Below are positions 40,977 to 50,039 of a DNA stretch of 64,000 nt, piece after piece. A program made the position numbers and the translations under genes. The stretch spans positions 62,001-126,000 of the forward strand of contig JADKCL010000008.1 in assembly GCA_016718825.1 (NCBI GenBank). Reading direction: 5' to 3'. Positions within the stretch are counted from its first letter, which is position 1. Every line of letters begins with the position of its first letter. This DNA comes from Bacteroidota bacterium (GTDB lineage: Bacteria > Bacteroidota > Bacteroidia > J057 > JADKCL01). The notes below the pieces were generated by a model. The model saw nothing but the letters and a program-made list of their open reading frames with translations. It had not been told where the DNA came from and ran no database searches.

Positions 40977-42140
40977 TCAGGATTCCAATGCTGCATTGAG
41001 CATACATTCACTTTCCTTAGCCAAGTTTCCCCGATCAAGATAGGCTTCTGCGAATCTCCAGCTGGATTTGGCCCAAAGTTCCCACTCAACTTGATCCATT
41101 GCTGCGAGCCGGTCGATGGCAGCGCGGAACCCTGCATGGTCTTCCAGCTGAATGTCGAATCCTATCAATTGGTTTTCCAAGCCTTGCCAAGGCGTTTGGT
41201 CACTGATGAGCACGGGCCGCCCAGCGAGAAACGACTCAAAGATTGCATGGCCAAAATTTTCGCCTAAAGTAGGCATCACAAAACAATGGGCAGTAACCAG
41301 CTTTTCAAAGGCCGCCTGCGGCGGAAGGCCATCCTGCTTGTTGACCGTGACATTTTTGGGCAATTGCGCAATCAATGCCAAGCAACGTTGCCAATAACCC
41401 TGCTCGGTATCAGGTCCGATGATGTCGAGGTGAATGTCTGCGGTTTGCGTTTGAAGCAATTCCAGCAAAAAATGTAGTCCCTTTTTTTCGGTCAAACGTG
41501 ACAAAAAAACCATTCGAAGGGTGCCTGACTGCTTGTCCAATGATTGAAACGGCGGTTGGTGCATCCTCGGAAGATTCGAAGCTTGCAATACCTTGGTGTC
41601 TTCGCCGAATATGCCTTTGATATCCAGAACTTCTTGGGCATCGGTGGCTTGGAAAATCAGGTGCTTGTCGATTCCCATAAGCCGAATGATCCGCAGGAAA
41701 ATTTTCTTTTTCAGCGGTTTCAGGCTCAGTGCGCCCGCATGCAACATCCCTCGCGGTGCAAGCAATACCGGAACTTCCGGCTTGGCTGCGCGACTGCTCC
41801 AAAGCGGAAAAATGGTGAATCTCAGCGAAAACATGCTGTTCAGATACAACAAGTCATATTCGGTCTCGCCAAGCAGCTTTCTAAAATGGCGGTAGCCGCG
41901 GCCTTCGGCACTGCAATACCAAACGCTACAATGGGGACCCGATTCCACCCAACGATCGGTCGGAATTTCCAAATATGGCTTGGATTCCCCTTGATCGGTG
42001 TCGGAAGTGACAATCAAAAAATCATATTCGTCTCCAAGCGCATCCACCAAATTGGCGATGGAAGTGATCGGGCCTCCGCCGCGAAATCCAGGAAGGTACC
42101 AATCGATGGCAATCAAAATGCGTTTGCGGGGCGTTGTCAT
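40977..42140 (-). CDS. GT4-type glycosyltransferase, last gene of the polysaccharide operon
   Basis: This 387-residue GT-B fold protein has an N-terminal acceptor-domain start (RILIAIDWYLPGFRGGGPIT) and a C-terminal nucleotide-sugar domain with FLSRLTEKKGLHFLLELL and the E-x7-E-like GENFGHAIFESFLAGRPVL. It should transfer a sugar to a lipid-linked or growing glycan on the cytoplasmic side. Its ATG overlaps the asparagine synthase stop by 4 nt. The sugar is not predictable. Confidence 0.88.
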   Translation of the reverse strand: MTTPRKRILIAIDWYLPGFRGGGPITSIANLVDALGDEYDFLIVTSDTDQGESKPYLEIPTDRWVESGPHCSVWYCSAEGRGYRHFRKLLGETEYDLLYLNSMFSLRFTIFPLWSSRAAKPEVPVLLAPRGMLHAGALSLKPLKKKIFLRIIRLMGIDKHLIFQATDAQEVLDIKGIFGEDTKVLQASNLPRMHQPPFQSLDKQSGTLRMVFLSRLTEKKGLHFLLELLQTQTADIHLDIIGPDTEQGYWQRCLALIAQLPKNVTVNKQDGLPPQAAFEKLVTAHCFVMPTLGENFGHAIFESFLAGRPVLISDQTPWQGLENQLIGFDIQLEDHAGFRAAIDRLAAMDQVEWELWAKSSWRFAEAYLDRGNLAKESECMLNAALES

Positions 42141-44002
42141 TCGGAGATTTCATTTCGTTGCAACCATTCCTCCAAGACGACAAACAGCCAAATATGCGGC
42201 CATAGCCATGGCCCCTTTCCGGCTTGGAACGCATGCCAAATGGATGGCAGCGCCTCGTAACTGCCGAGAAGTCCCCGTTCATTAAATTCATGGATGCGGT
42301 CATGCGCAAAGGACTTCAAATCACCGCGAAGCCATTGTTCCCAAGGGAAAACGAATCCCATTTTCTTCCGGTGGACCAAATCCTGCGGCAGCAGATCCCC
42401 CAAAGATTCGACCAAAAGCTGCTTGGGATAACCCGGTGGCTGTTTGATCGCGTCGGGGATGCCCATGACAAATTCGACGAGGTCATGGTCAAAAAACGGC
42501 ACCCGTACCTCCAAAGCATGTGCCATGCTCATCTGATCGGTGTCGCGAAGCAAGACACTTTGGGTATAGCTATTGATCTCCAAACCGCCGATTTGGCTGA
42601 GCAGCGGCAGTTTTTTGCGCGTTACCGAATGGTTTTGCAGCAATGCTTGAAGCGGATGCTGTACCGTCGTCGGCAGTTGAAGCAAATTTTGAGCAGCCTG
42701 CCAATCGTACACCGTGCGAAAAACGGGGTAAACGTCGTCAATCGAGGCAGAAGGAAGGCGCAAAAGCGCGGTCTTTTTATCTGCATCACGTCCCTTTTTG
42801 AAACTGCCGTAGATTCCAGCGATGGCGTTGCGTAGGCCTAGTGGCAAATGCATGAGCCGACTGCGACCGATTGCAGGCAATTGCGAAAAGACTGGATATC
42901 CGGCAAACAATTCGTCGCCGCCGAGCCCGGAGAGCGCGACTTTGACACCTTGAGCCCGTGTGACTTGCGAGACGACGTAGCTGTTGATGCCATCGGCACT
43001 GGGATGGTCCATGGCGGCCAATGCCGCAGGAAGTGCATCGAGGAAGTCTTTGGGCTTCAGGAGAATCGGGTGGTGGCGCGTCGCGAATTTCTTTGCAATC
43101 AGCCCTGACCATTCCGATTCGTCATATTCTTTTTCCTCAAATACAACCGAAAAGGTGTCTACCGGCTGCGCCGAGGATTGCGCCATCAAGGCGACCACAG
43201 CACTCGAGTCAATGCCACCCGACAGGAATGCTCCCACAGGAACATCGCTGACGAGCCGACGGGCAATGCTTTGGTCCAAAAGACCTCTAATTCTCGTGCG
43301 AATGGCGGCCGCATCCATTTGTCCAGCCTCCAACGAGGCATTTTCCCAGATGTCCCACCATTGGGTGAGGCTCCATTTGCCATCCTTCCAGATCCCATAG
43401 TGGCCCGGAGGAACCATTTGCACGCCTTCGAGCAGGGTGCCGTTGCCGTACACGGTTTGGTAAACCAAGTAGCTCCCCAATCCTGCGCGATCCACGCGAG
43501 GTTGGAACAACTTGCTTTGCAACAACGCGCGTATTTCAGAGGCAAAAAGGAGTCGTCCATCTTCGAAATGGTAATAGATCGGCTTGATTCCCAGTCGATC
43601 CCTTGCAATGAAAAGCGAATTTTCAACTCGGTCCCAAATCGCAAAAGCCCACATTCCAGCGAAACGTTGCAGGCATGCGGGTCCCCATTGAATGTACGCT
43701 GCGAGGATTACCTCGGTGTCGGTTTCTGTGCCATGGGCAAAGCCCAAAGCCTGCCTGACCTGCTTGAAATTGTAAATTTCGCCGTTGTGGATGAGCACGT
43801 AACGCCCAGTCGCATCGTGCATGGGTTGATTCCCGCGCGCACTCGTGTCCAGAATGCTCAATCGCCGATGCCCTAAATGGACGGGGCCCTCTTCAAAAAA
43901 ACCTTCGGAATCCGGGCCACGGTGGGCGATGGCGGCCGTCATGCGCTGAATGGTTTCCGGCGGGACCGGTTGTTTACCTACAATGCCTGCAATACCACAC
44001 AT
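42137..44002 (-). CDS. asnB: Asparagine synthase (glutamine-hydrolysing) within a polysaccharide locus
   Basis: The N-terminal class II glutaminase domain starts MCGIAGIVG with Cys2 as the nucleophile after Met removal, and has the RRLSILDTS, IHNGEIYN and TETDTEVI motifs. The synthetase domain has the PP-loop SGGIDSSAVVALMA and a late LLRDTDQMSMAHALEVRVPF block. Length (621 aa) is typical. In housekeeping use it makes asparagine from aspartate, ATP and glutamine. Here it lies inside a glycosyltransferase operon and overlaps both neighbours by 1-4 nt. It may instead amidate a uronic acid or amino-acid decoration of the polysaccharide, as suggested for similar genes in such loci (inference). 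Confidence 0.92.
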   Translation of the reverse strand: MCGIAGIVGKQPVPPETIQRMTAAIAHRGPDSEGFFEEGPVHLGHRRLSILDTSARGNQPMHDATGRYVLIHNGEIYNFKQVRQALGFAHGTETDTEVILAAYIQWGPACLQRFAGMWAFAIWDRVENSLFIARDRLGIKPIYYHFEDGRLLFASEIRALLQSKLFQPRVDRAGLGSYLVYQTVYGNGTLLEGVQMVPPGHYGIWKDGKWSLTQWWDIWENASLEAGQMDAAAIRTRIRGLLDQSIARRLVSDVPVGAFLSGGIDSSAVVALMAQSSAQPVDTFSVVFEEKEYDESEWSGLIAKKFATRHHPILLKPKDFLDALPAALAAMDHPSADGINSYVVSQVTRAQGVKVALSGLGGDELFAGYPVFSQLPAIGRSRLMHLPLGLRNAIAGIYGSFKKGRDADKKTALLRLPSASIDDVYPVFRTVYDWQAAQNLLQLPTTVQHPLQALLQNHSVTRKKLPLLSQIGGLEINSYTQSVLLRDTDQMSMAHALEVRVPFFDHDLVEFVMGIPDAIKQPPGYPKQLLVESLGDLLPQDLVHRKKMGFVFPWEQWLRGDLKSFAHDRIHEFNERGLLGSYEALPSIWHAFQAGKGPWLWPHIWLFVVLEEWLQRNEISE

Positions 44003-45063
44003 CAGCCTTTGCCCTCCGTGATATGGTAAAGCGTTGCAGCCCAGGTATCTGGCGAAATTTGCTTGCTCAATTCATGGCTTCGGCTTCCCATTTTTCGCAA
44101 TTCGTCGTCGGTGCAGACAATGAGATCTTTGAAAACAGCTTTGAGCGAATCTTTGTCCCTGCGGCGGTGAACGAATCCATTGTAGCCTTCTTTTACAAAG
44201 GCAGTGATGCCGCCTGCGGCGTCGGTGGAGATAAGGGGAAGGCCTGCGGCTGCGAATTCGTGCAGAACAACGCCCCAGGCATCGCGACGGCTCGGCAAGA
44301 CAAAGGCGCCAGCGGTCATGGCCAGTTGGGGAAGTTGGTCAGGCTGCACAAAGTCCTGAAAACGAATATTATGCGTTTCTTTCAGTTCGTCCTTGAGCGG
44401 GCCATTGCCGACAAGGAGCAATTCCCAATCATGGGATTGTTCCTCGCTGAGTTCTTTGAAGGCATGGTACAATTCGAGGACGCCTTTGTAGTCGAGATAC
44501 CGCCCGACGTAGAGAATTTGGTGCGGATATTTATCGGCTTTGGCTGCTTTTGCGGGGCCATAGACGGCCTCAAACAAGGCAGTGTCTGCCGAATACATTC
44601 CGGTGAGGATCTTTTCGCGGGGAAAGCCGAGTCTGCGGGCGTATTCAAATTGGAACATGCCGGGCACCCAAGCATGGGTGAATTGTCTCCTGAAGAGGAA
44701 CGGAGAGAGCCATGTGGCGAGCCGCTGACGGAAATCGCCGCGCCATTGCGTGTCAAAGGCGGCAATAACGGGCTTGCCCAACTTGAAAAAGGCGCGCGCC
44801 ACTTTCAAGTAAGGTTTGTCGATCCAGCCGGAGATATAAAGGGCATCCGGTTGAATAGAATGCGCCAATTGGAGCAATCCAGCGGTGTCAAAGTCCTTTC
44901 TTTCGTAGTAAAAGATGCGCGGATGATCGGAGAATCGGAACGGAGCCTCTGCATTGATCGGCCAACGCACGACATGGACTTCTGCGTCATGCAATTCAGC
45001 AAACCGTTTGATGCAGGAGACGAAATAGCCCGCTATCTCGGAGTAAAGCACCAAAACCTTCAT
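44002..45063 (-). CDS. GT4-type glycosyltransferase
   Basis: This 353-residue GT-B protein has an N-terminal KVLVLYSEIAGYF start, a central QILYVGRYLDYKGVLELYHA segment and the donor-site motif HEFAAAGLPLISTDAAGG. These define a GT4 retaining transferase. It is encoded between the polymerase (4-nt overlap) and the asparagine synthase (1-nt overlap), so all are translated from one message. Its substrate is unknown; its place next to the polymerase fits assembly of a repeat unit. Confidence 0.9.
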   Translation of the reverse strand: MKVLVLYSEIAGYFVSCIKRFAELHDAEVHVVRWPINAEAPFRFSDHPRIFYYERKDFDTAGLLQLAHSIQPDALYISGWIDKPYLKVARAFFKLGKPVIAAFDTQWRGDFRQRLATWLSPFLFRRQFTHAWVPGMFQFEYARRLGFPREKILTGMYSADTALFEAVYGPAKAAKADKYPHQILYVGRYLDYKGVLELYHAFKELSEEQSHDWELLLVGNGPLKDELKETHNIRFQDFVQPDQLPQLAMTAGAFVLPSRRDAWGVVLHEFAAAGLPLISTDAAGGITAFVKEGYNGFVHRRRDKDSLKAVFKDLIVCTDDELRKMGSRSHELSKQISPDTWAATLYHITEGKG

Positions 45064-46409
45064 CGAATGACTCCTTTCGCGGCTTCGTGGGAAAAGTCGC
45101 CAGCGAGATTGGAGACCAGGAGTTCCTCTTTGTTGGTGTCTACAATGAGGAAGACCAGAAATATAAGGAAAAGAACGTGAAAGGCGCTAAGGGACGAGAA
45201 TAGCCAAGATTCGAAGATTGCTGAGAAGAGAATCGAAAACATGAAAGGGATCAAAAAGCGCCAGTTTCGCACCATTCGTGCCGCATTGAGCAGAAATCCC
45301 AAGAAGAAAACTGTACCAACAAAGCCTGTATTGACGGCAAAAGCGAGGTAGGAATTGTGCACGCCACCTTGATGCCCGGATTTCCAAAGTTGAAACGAGG
45401 TTTCATTCGTGAAGTTGTACTCCTCACAGGAAAATCCGCAGCCGATCAGCGGAGCTTTCTTGATCAACTCATAGGCATGCGCCCATGCAAAAATCCTGCC
45501 TGATCCAGAATCCAATTCCTTGACCCTGAAATAAGCATCAAGTCCCAGTGTCGTGAAAACAGTCTCCAAATCCACTTTGTATAAAATTATCGCGACCCCA
45601 GGCAGGAAAACAAACATGAAAAAGATGCGGCGCGCTGGCGTACCACGCAGGCCGAGATACAACATCCAAAACAAGCTGATCGAAAAAATTGCGTTTCGGC
45701 TACTGCACATCAGCAAGGAAACGGTGATCAGAATCCAAACAAATGTCTTAAACCGCTTGGGGAAACTATGTTTTTGAAACAGGTATGCCGTGATCGGGGT
45801 CGCAAGTGTAACGAGCATTCCCATCCCGTTGGGATTTCCCATGATACCATTGTACCGAGTACCGCCATACGAAATAAATTCTGGGAACAGCGGTAGAAAA
45901 ATGAAACCGAGGATCAACAATGTCACAATCAGGTAAAGAACATCTGCCATCAACTGTATCCCATATACCTGTAGCTTGTGGTGGACATAGTTGAACAATA
46001 CGAAGTAGAAAATGGCAAACGAAATAGTTTTGCTGAAGGCAACGCCAATCGTGGGGCTGAAAATGAGCGCGAGCAAAGCAACCGCCAGAAACGGTAGCAG
46101 GTAAAGCATGATTGCGTTGATCTTATAGCGCTGATTACGTACTTCAAAGATCGTAATCAAAAAAATCAACATCATGACCTCTACGCGCAGATCCTTTATA
46201 AATTGGAAAATGTCGACCCTTGAATCACCGAGAATCAACACGAAAAGGAAAAGGATGACAATGGAGGAGTGCAGCTCCCGGTACCAAAGATAGACCACGG
46301 CGGCGGCACATATCGCCATTCCCAATACACTGGCAGCAACGCCAGCGATCAACATCGTCGGAAGGATGAAGAGAAAAAGAATCTGATGTCGATCAAAAAA
46401 TTGTAACAA
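45060..46409 (-). CDS. O-antigen ligase/polymerase (Wzy/WaaL family) membrane protein
   Basis: About eleven hydrophobic segments cover the protein, with a large periplasmic loop containing RVKELDSGSGRIFAWAHAYE and GGVHNSYLAFAVNTGF. The latter is the Wzy_C family signature, with H-N-S-Y-L being typical. It would polymerise or ligate lipid-linked glycans on the outer face of the inner membrane. The start is uncertain: no ATG lies before residue 45 of the open frame. TTG at 46409 places the first helix correctly and avoids overlap with the upstream gene; TTG at 46487 would overlap it by 50 nt, and ATG at 46355 is also possible. Confidence 0.85.
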   Translation of the reverse strand: MLQFFDRHQILFLFILPTMLIAGVAASVLGMAICAAAVVYLWYRELHSSIVILFLFVLILGDSRVDIFQFIKDLRVEVMMLIFLITIFEVRNQRYKINAIMLYLLPFLAVALLALIFSPTIGVAFSKTISFAIFYFVLFNYVHHKLQVYGIQLMADVLYLIVTLLILGFIFLPLFPEFISYGGTRYNGIMGNPNGMGMLVTLATPITAYLFQKHSFPKRFKTFVWILITVSLLMCSSRNAIFSISLFWMLYLGLRGTPARRIFFMFVFLPGVAIILYKVDLETVFTTLGLDAYFRVKELDSGSGRIFAWAHAYELIKKAPLIGCGFSCEEYNFTNETSFQLWKSGHQGGVHNSYLAFAVNTGFVGTVFFLGFLLNAARMVRNWRFLIPFMFSILFSAIFESWLFSSLSAFHVLFLIFLVFLIVDTNKEELLVSNLAGDFSHEAAKGVIR

Positions 46410-46437
46410 AGTATGTCCTGATAAATGCGAGGCAAAG

Positions 46438-47568
46438 CTACAAAGAATGCCACATTTCCCGAAACAATCGCAAATGCGCTTCTGCAACCGCTTCCCATGT
46501 AAACCGTTTCTGGACGCGATCCAAGGATGCGGCCGACAACATCCCGAATTGTGAATGGTCCATCTGAATCATGGTGCGCATCGCCTGCATGAGGTTCTGA
46601 ACGTCATTTTTTTGAAGAATGAGCCCATTTTCAGCATCGACCAACTCGCGCGTAGCGCCTGTGTCCGTTACGAGAATCGGCATTGCGCGGGCCATCGCTT
46701 CAAGCACCACCGTGGGCATACCCTCAAACAGCGTGGGCAAAATAAAAACATGGTTCTCCAAGTAGGCGATGTCGAGGTCCGCGTCACTTACGAATCCATG
46801 AAAGTGGACGTTTGCAAGCGGGTAGCGGCTCCTCATTTCCTCAAAAAGCGGACCCTTGCCCGCGAGATGCAATTCAAACAATGCCTGATGGCCTTCTCCA
46901 TTCAGCTGCTTTGCAGCCTCGAGCAAAACACCAATCCCTTTGTTGTAGGCAAAACGACCTACAAAGAGGAATTTCAAAGGTGTGGACTTTTTCTTGATCA
47001 GTTGTTCCTCTGGCAGTTGAACCAGATGGGTGGCATTGGGGAGCACCACGACGCGATCGGCGTTGCCTACGCGTTTGAGAATCTGCGTCAAACTGCCTCC
47101 GAGCGACACGACGTGGGCGGCTTTTTTGAATATTCTGCCAAAAATGTAACGATAGGGCCAAGTTTTGAGCTGATCCTTCCTCCCCAAAACTTGAAAGGGT
47201 TCCAACCCGTGTGGATTTACGATCAATCGATCCTTGACCTGATCGATTCCAACCCAAACCGATAGCCCCTGCGAATAGATCAGTTGCCCCGGCCGTAGCA
47301 ACAATTCGTCCAAAACGAGCTTTGAATAATCCCGTAGTTCAAGAAAATAGTGCTTTTTGCCTGGCAGCGGGGCAAGCTGCACCTCGGTGACATGGGGTAG
47401 ATCTTTGAAAATGTGTTCCCCCAAATGTGGGTGCAAAACCGTGATTTCCAGTTCCTCGGTTGCAGCAAGCGCTTCGACAAGCAAGCGCGAATGCCGCTGC
47501 ATTCCGCCTACAGAATAGGGGAAGATGCCATCGGTACAAAATACAACGGGAATGCGGGGTGATGCCAT
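46438..47568 (-). CDS. GT4-type glycosyltransferase
   Basis: A 376-residue GT-B protein. The N-terminal half has VVFCTDGIFPYSVGGMQRH, where the Gly-rich GGMQRH is the family acceptor-site loop. The C-terminal half has KFLFVGRFAYNKGIGVLLEA and FEGMPTVVLEAMARAMPILV with the E-x7-E motif. The start is the ATG at 47568, 4 nt after the stop of the upstream gene; a longer frame to 47634 would overlap it by 62 nt and adds a basic tail without similarity. It follows the GT-C transferase and precedes the polymerase in one operon. Confidence 0.9.
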   Translation of the reverse strand: MASPRIPVVFCTDGIFPYSVGGMQRHSRLLVEALAATEELEITVLHPHLGEHIFKDLPHVTEVQLAPLPGKKHYFLELRDYSKLVLDELLLRPGQLIYSQGLSVWVGIDQVKDRLIVNPHGLEPFQVLGRKDQLKTWPYRYIFGRIFKKAAHVVSLGGSLTQILKRVGNADRVVVLPNATHLVQLPEEQLIKKKSTPLKFLFVGRFAYNKGIGVLLEAAKQLNGEGHQALFELHLAGKGPLFEEMRSRYPLANVHFHGFVSDADLDIAYLENHVFILPTLFEGMPTVVLEAMARAMPILVTDTGATRELVDAENGLILQKNDVQNLMQAMRTMIQMDHSQFGMLSAASLDRVQKRFTWEAVAEAHLRLFREMWHSL

Positions 47569-47572
47569 ACGC

Positions 47573-48868
47573 CTAAACTTCCTTCGCTTGCGGATGATTG
47601 GCTTCCTTGGAGCTTCCGAAGTTGATTTTGACAAAGCGGTGCAGACCCCAAGCGATCCAGAGCATCCAGATAGGTACGATCAGATAAAGAAACCGGGGGT
47701 AGGAGGAAAGTACCGAGATGCCCCCAAGATAGACCATCGAAAAAACGAGCAAGACAAGGATTTCCAGCGGAAATTTTTTGTAGTACAGCAGCGTAGGGAT
47801 CGCCATCAAGGATGCAAAGACGATGAGAAAGATGTTGGGTACGAGATATTTGAACAACCCATTCGAAGGTTTTTGAAAGGAAAGTGGATGGCTGAAAAAA
47901 GTGCGCCCCAAGTTGGCGACCCAGTTGTATACAAATTTCTTGGGATGGGCCTTGATGTTTTCAATGGCACGTTTTTTCAAGGCATCGTCCTTTGCTGTCG
48001 GACTCAAGGGGTTGATTTCCGCAAAAAACGCCCCATGATTTTTGAGCAAGGTGCTGTCCTCCTCCAGGGTCTCGACATGCCAGTCGCCCAGTTCGTTTTC
48101 ATACGGTGTCGCCATCCAGTACAGTTGCAATCCGCCTGCATTGCCCCAATAGAATGGTTTTCCCGTGATTGAAAAGGTGTATACAAGATAGGGGATGCAC
48201 ACGACCATGGCAAGCGCAAAGAATTTGGTCATGTGAGCCATCCGCTTGGATCTCCCTCGCAGCAACCAAACCGTGAAACAAATGAAGATCATCACGATCA
48301 AGGCATAGCCAAAAATTACTTTGGTGAGTGCCAGCATCCCCAGCAGAAATGCTGGCAAAAGCAGTGTTTTTAGGCGAAAATCCTTGAATCGGAAAGCTTT
48401 GCAAACGAGGTATACGGGGGCTACCATGAGGAACATGCTCCACGCCTCCGTCATGATATACGGTAGGCTGACCTCATACATCGGATAGTAACCAGCAAAA
48501 AGGATCGCGCCCCAGAGGCTTTGCTGCGGCGAGACATAAAGTCGCAGCAATTTAGAAAACAGCACCACCGAACTATACAATAGCAAGGCATTCAGGAGCT
48601 TGAGTACCCACAATGGACTGTCAACCGTCACAAAAGGCACCAAAAGCATGGGGTATCCCGGACCACTCCACAAAAATTGATGACCATCTTTGAAATGGAA
48701 GTGGCCGTTGAGCAGATTTTCGGCGAATCCCCAATAGCGCCATTCGTCCGAAACCAATTGATCATGAGGACTGGTCGTAAGTGCCAGAATGCAATAAAGC
48801 AGTAGAAATGGCAAATAGACCAACCAAGGATTGGTATTTGCGAGGGTCTCTTGGAGTTTCCGGAACAT
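47573..48868 (-). CDS. GT-C (ArnT/PMT-like, GT39-type) membrane glycosyltransferase
   Basis: This 431-residue protein has about eleven transmembrane helices. The first periplasmic loop carries an acidic SDEWRYWGFAENLLNGH motif (D-E, as in GT-C enzymes) and later WSGPGYPMLL. These enzymes use polyprenyl-phosphate sugars on the periplasmic side. The GT2 enzyme at 11966-12691 could make such a donor, but it lies far away. The C-terminal end is basic and cytoplasmic. It is separated by 148 nt from the upstream SGNH-like gene and may have its own promoter. Confidence 0.78.
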   Translation of the reverse strand: MFRKLQETLANTNPWLVYLPFLLLYCILALTTSPHDQLVSDEWRYWGFAENLLNGHFHFKDGHQFLWSGPGYPMLLVPFVTVDSPLWVLKLLNALLLYSSVVLFSKLLRLYVSPQQSLWGAILFAGYYPMYEVSLPYIMTEAWSMFLMVAPVYLVCKAFRFKDFRLKTLLLPAFLLGMLALTKVIFGYALIVMIFICFTVWLLRGRSKRMAHMTKFFALAMVVCIPYLVYTFSITGKPFYWGNAGGLQLYWMATPYENELGDWHVETLEEDSTLLKNHGAFFAEINPLSPTAKDDALKKRAIENIKAHPKKFVYNWVANLGRTFFSHPLSFQKPSNGLFKYLVPNIFLIVFASLMAIPTLLYYKKFPLEILVLLVFSMVYLGGISVLSSYPRFLYLIVPIWMLWIAWGLHRFVKINFGSSKEANHPQAKEV

Positions 48869-49016
48869 CGAAGCAAATAAGATTTAAAAATAGAGAATGG
48901 ATCAATGCGAATCACTCGTCCCAGTCAAATTTGCAACACCTCCCGCATCTGACAGCTTTGGGCAATCTTGTCTTTTGCAAACGTGGATCGTAAGGGATCA
49001 TGTGCCCGATCGCTTT

Positions 49017-50039
49017 TCATTCTCCGTTGTTTGTTGTTGATTTTGAATCGAATAGGCTGTCTTTTAGCATTTTTGATGTTTGGATTGCGCCCAACTGACT
49101 CACATGCGAGGTGTTAAAGAAGTATGAATCCGGCCATTGTCGGGTATCGAAGAAAATTACCCTCGCATTGGGAATGACATCGATACGGTTCAAGACTTGT
49201 TTGGCACGTTCAAAGTCAGCATTGGGGAGCGATTCGAAGAAGGAGGAATGATATGGAGCGACTGCGATGAAAAACATCCGCTTGGGATGGGTTTGAATTC
49301 GGTGAACCAATGTATCGATCAAACGTGTCTCAGGAAGGAAACGTTCTATGCTGTCCTTGCGCTTTTGGATCAAAATGGCCATTTGAGATGGGTCTGATAC
49401 GGCCTTTTCAATCGCAGCACCTTTGTTGACGGCCTTGGTGAGCATCAGACTTTCATTGAGCCGATCCTTGATGAATGCGTCAATCGCACCGTAGTACCGG
49501 ATGCCCGGGATGCGCATGTGGCTGCTGTAGAAATCGTGGTGATCGAGGAGCGCCTTGACTTCAGGTATCTGAGAATGCGGTAAATAGGAATTCCGATCCC
49601 CCATTTGATCGCCAAACATCGAAAAGTCAAAGTTTAGAACGATGGGTGAAGTTTTTTCCGTTTGTTCCAGTTCCTGTTTCAGGAAGATATCCATCACAGC
49701 ATAGCCAATCCCATTGATCCCGTAATTGTAAAAGTTGGGACCGATCGAATCCGGTATGTAAGTGCAAAGTGCTCTGGAACTTCCGATAATCGGAATTTCA
49801 TCAGGGCGTGACTCCTTGATGCGGAAAAGTTTGGCTGCTCCGTGGGTAGAGGTTTGACTGATCAATTTTTTGCTTACAAACCAGTCCAGGGCAAGTGCAA
49901 AAACCGTTGTGAGCAGCAGAAGTGGCAAAAGAATGCGGAGGATCAACTTTCTGAGCTGCACCAATTGCGACCTGCGATCAGGTAAATCCATCGTTGCGGT
50001 TGGCGTTTGCTTTTCAGAACTGGAAGTAGATGAAGTCAC
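49017..50039 (-). CDS. SGNH-like single-pass membrane protein, likely partner of the MBOAT enzyme
   Basis: One transmembrane helix (about residues 34-52, LILRILLPLLLLTTVFALAL) anchors a periplasmic domain of about 280 residues. It starts with IPIIGSSRALCTY, a block I-like G-S-S motif of SGNH acyl-transfer proteins, and ends with a block V-like FFNTSHVSQLGA, where N-x-x-H replaces D-x-x-H. The arrangement beside an MBOAT gene parallels AlgJ/AlgX- and DltD-type partners. The start is GTG at 50039, fixed by a strong Shine-Dalgarno (AAAGGAGG, 6 nt upstream) inside the MBOAT gene; an ATG at 49991 lacks one. Overlap with the MBOAT gene is 26 nt. Confidence 0.78.
   Translation of the reverse strand: MTSSTSSSEKQTPTATMDLPDRRSQLVQLRKLILRILLPLLLLTTVFALALDWFVSKKLISQTSTHGAAKLFRIKESRPDEIPIIGSSRALCTYIPDSIGPNFYNYGINGIGYAVMDIFLKQELEQTEKTSPIVLNFDFSMFGDQMGDRNSYLPHSQIPEVKALLDHHDFYSSHMRIPGIRYYGAIDAFIKDRLNESLMLTKAVNKGAAIEKAVSDPSQMAILIQKRKDSIERFLPETRLIDTLVHRIQTHPKRMFFIAVAPYHSSFFESLPNADFERAKQVLNRIDVIPNARVIFFDTRQWPDSYFFNTSHVSQLGAIQTSKMLKDSLFDSKSTTNNGE

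Noticed and set aside
44023..45180. A 385-codon + strand frame opposite a glycosyltransferase gene
   Set aside because: It is antisense to a gene with intact GT4 motifs and exact overlaps with its operon neighbours, and it has no recognisable domain of its own.
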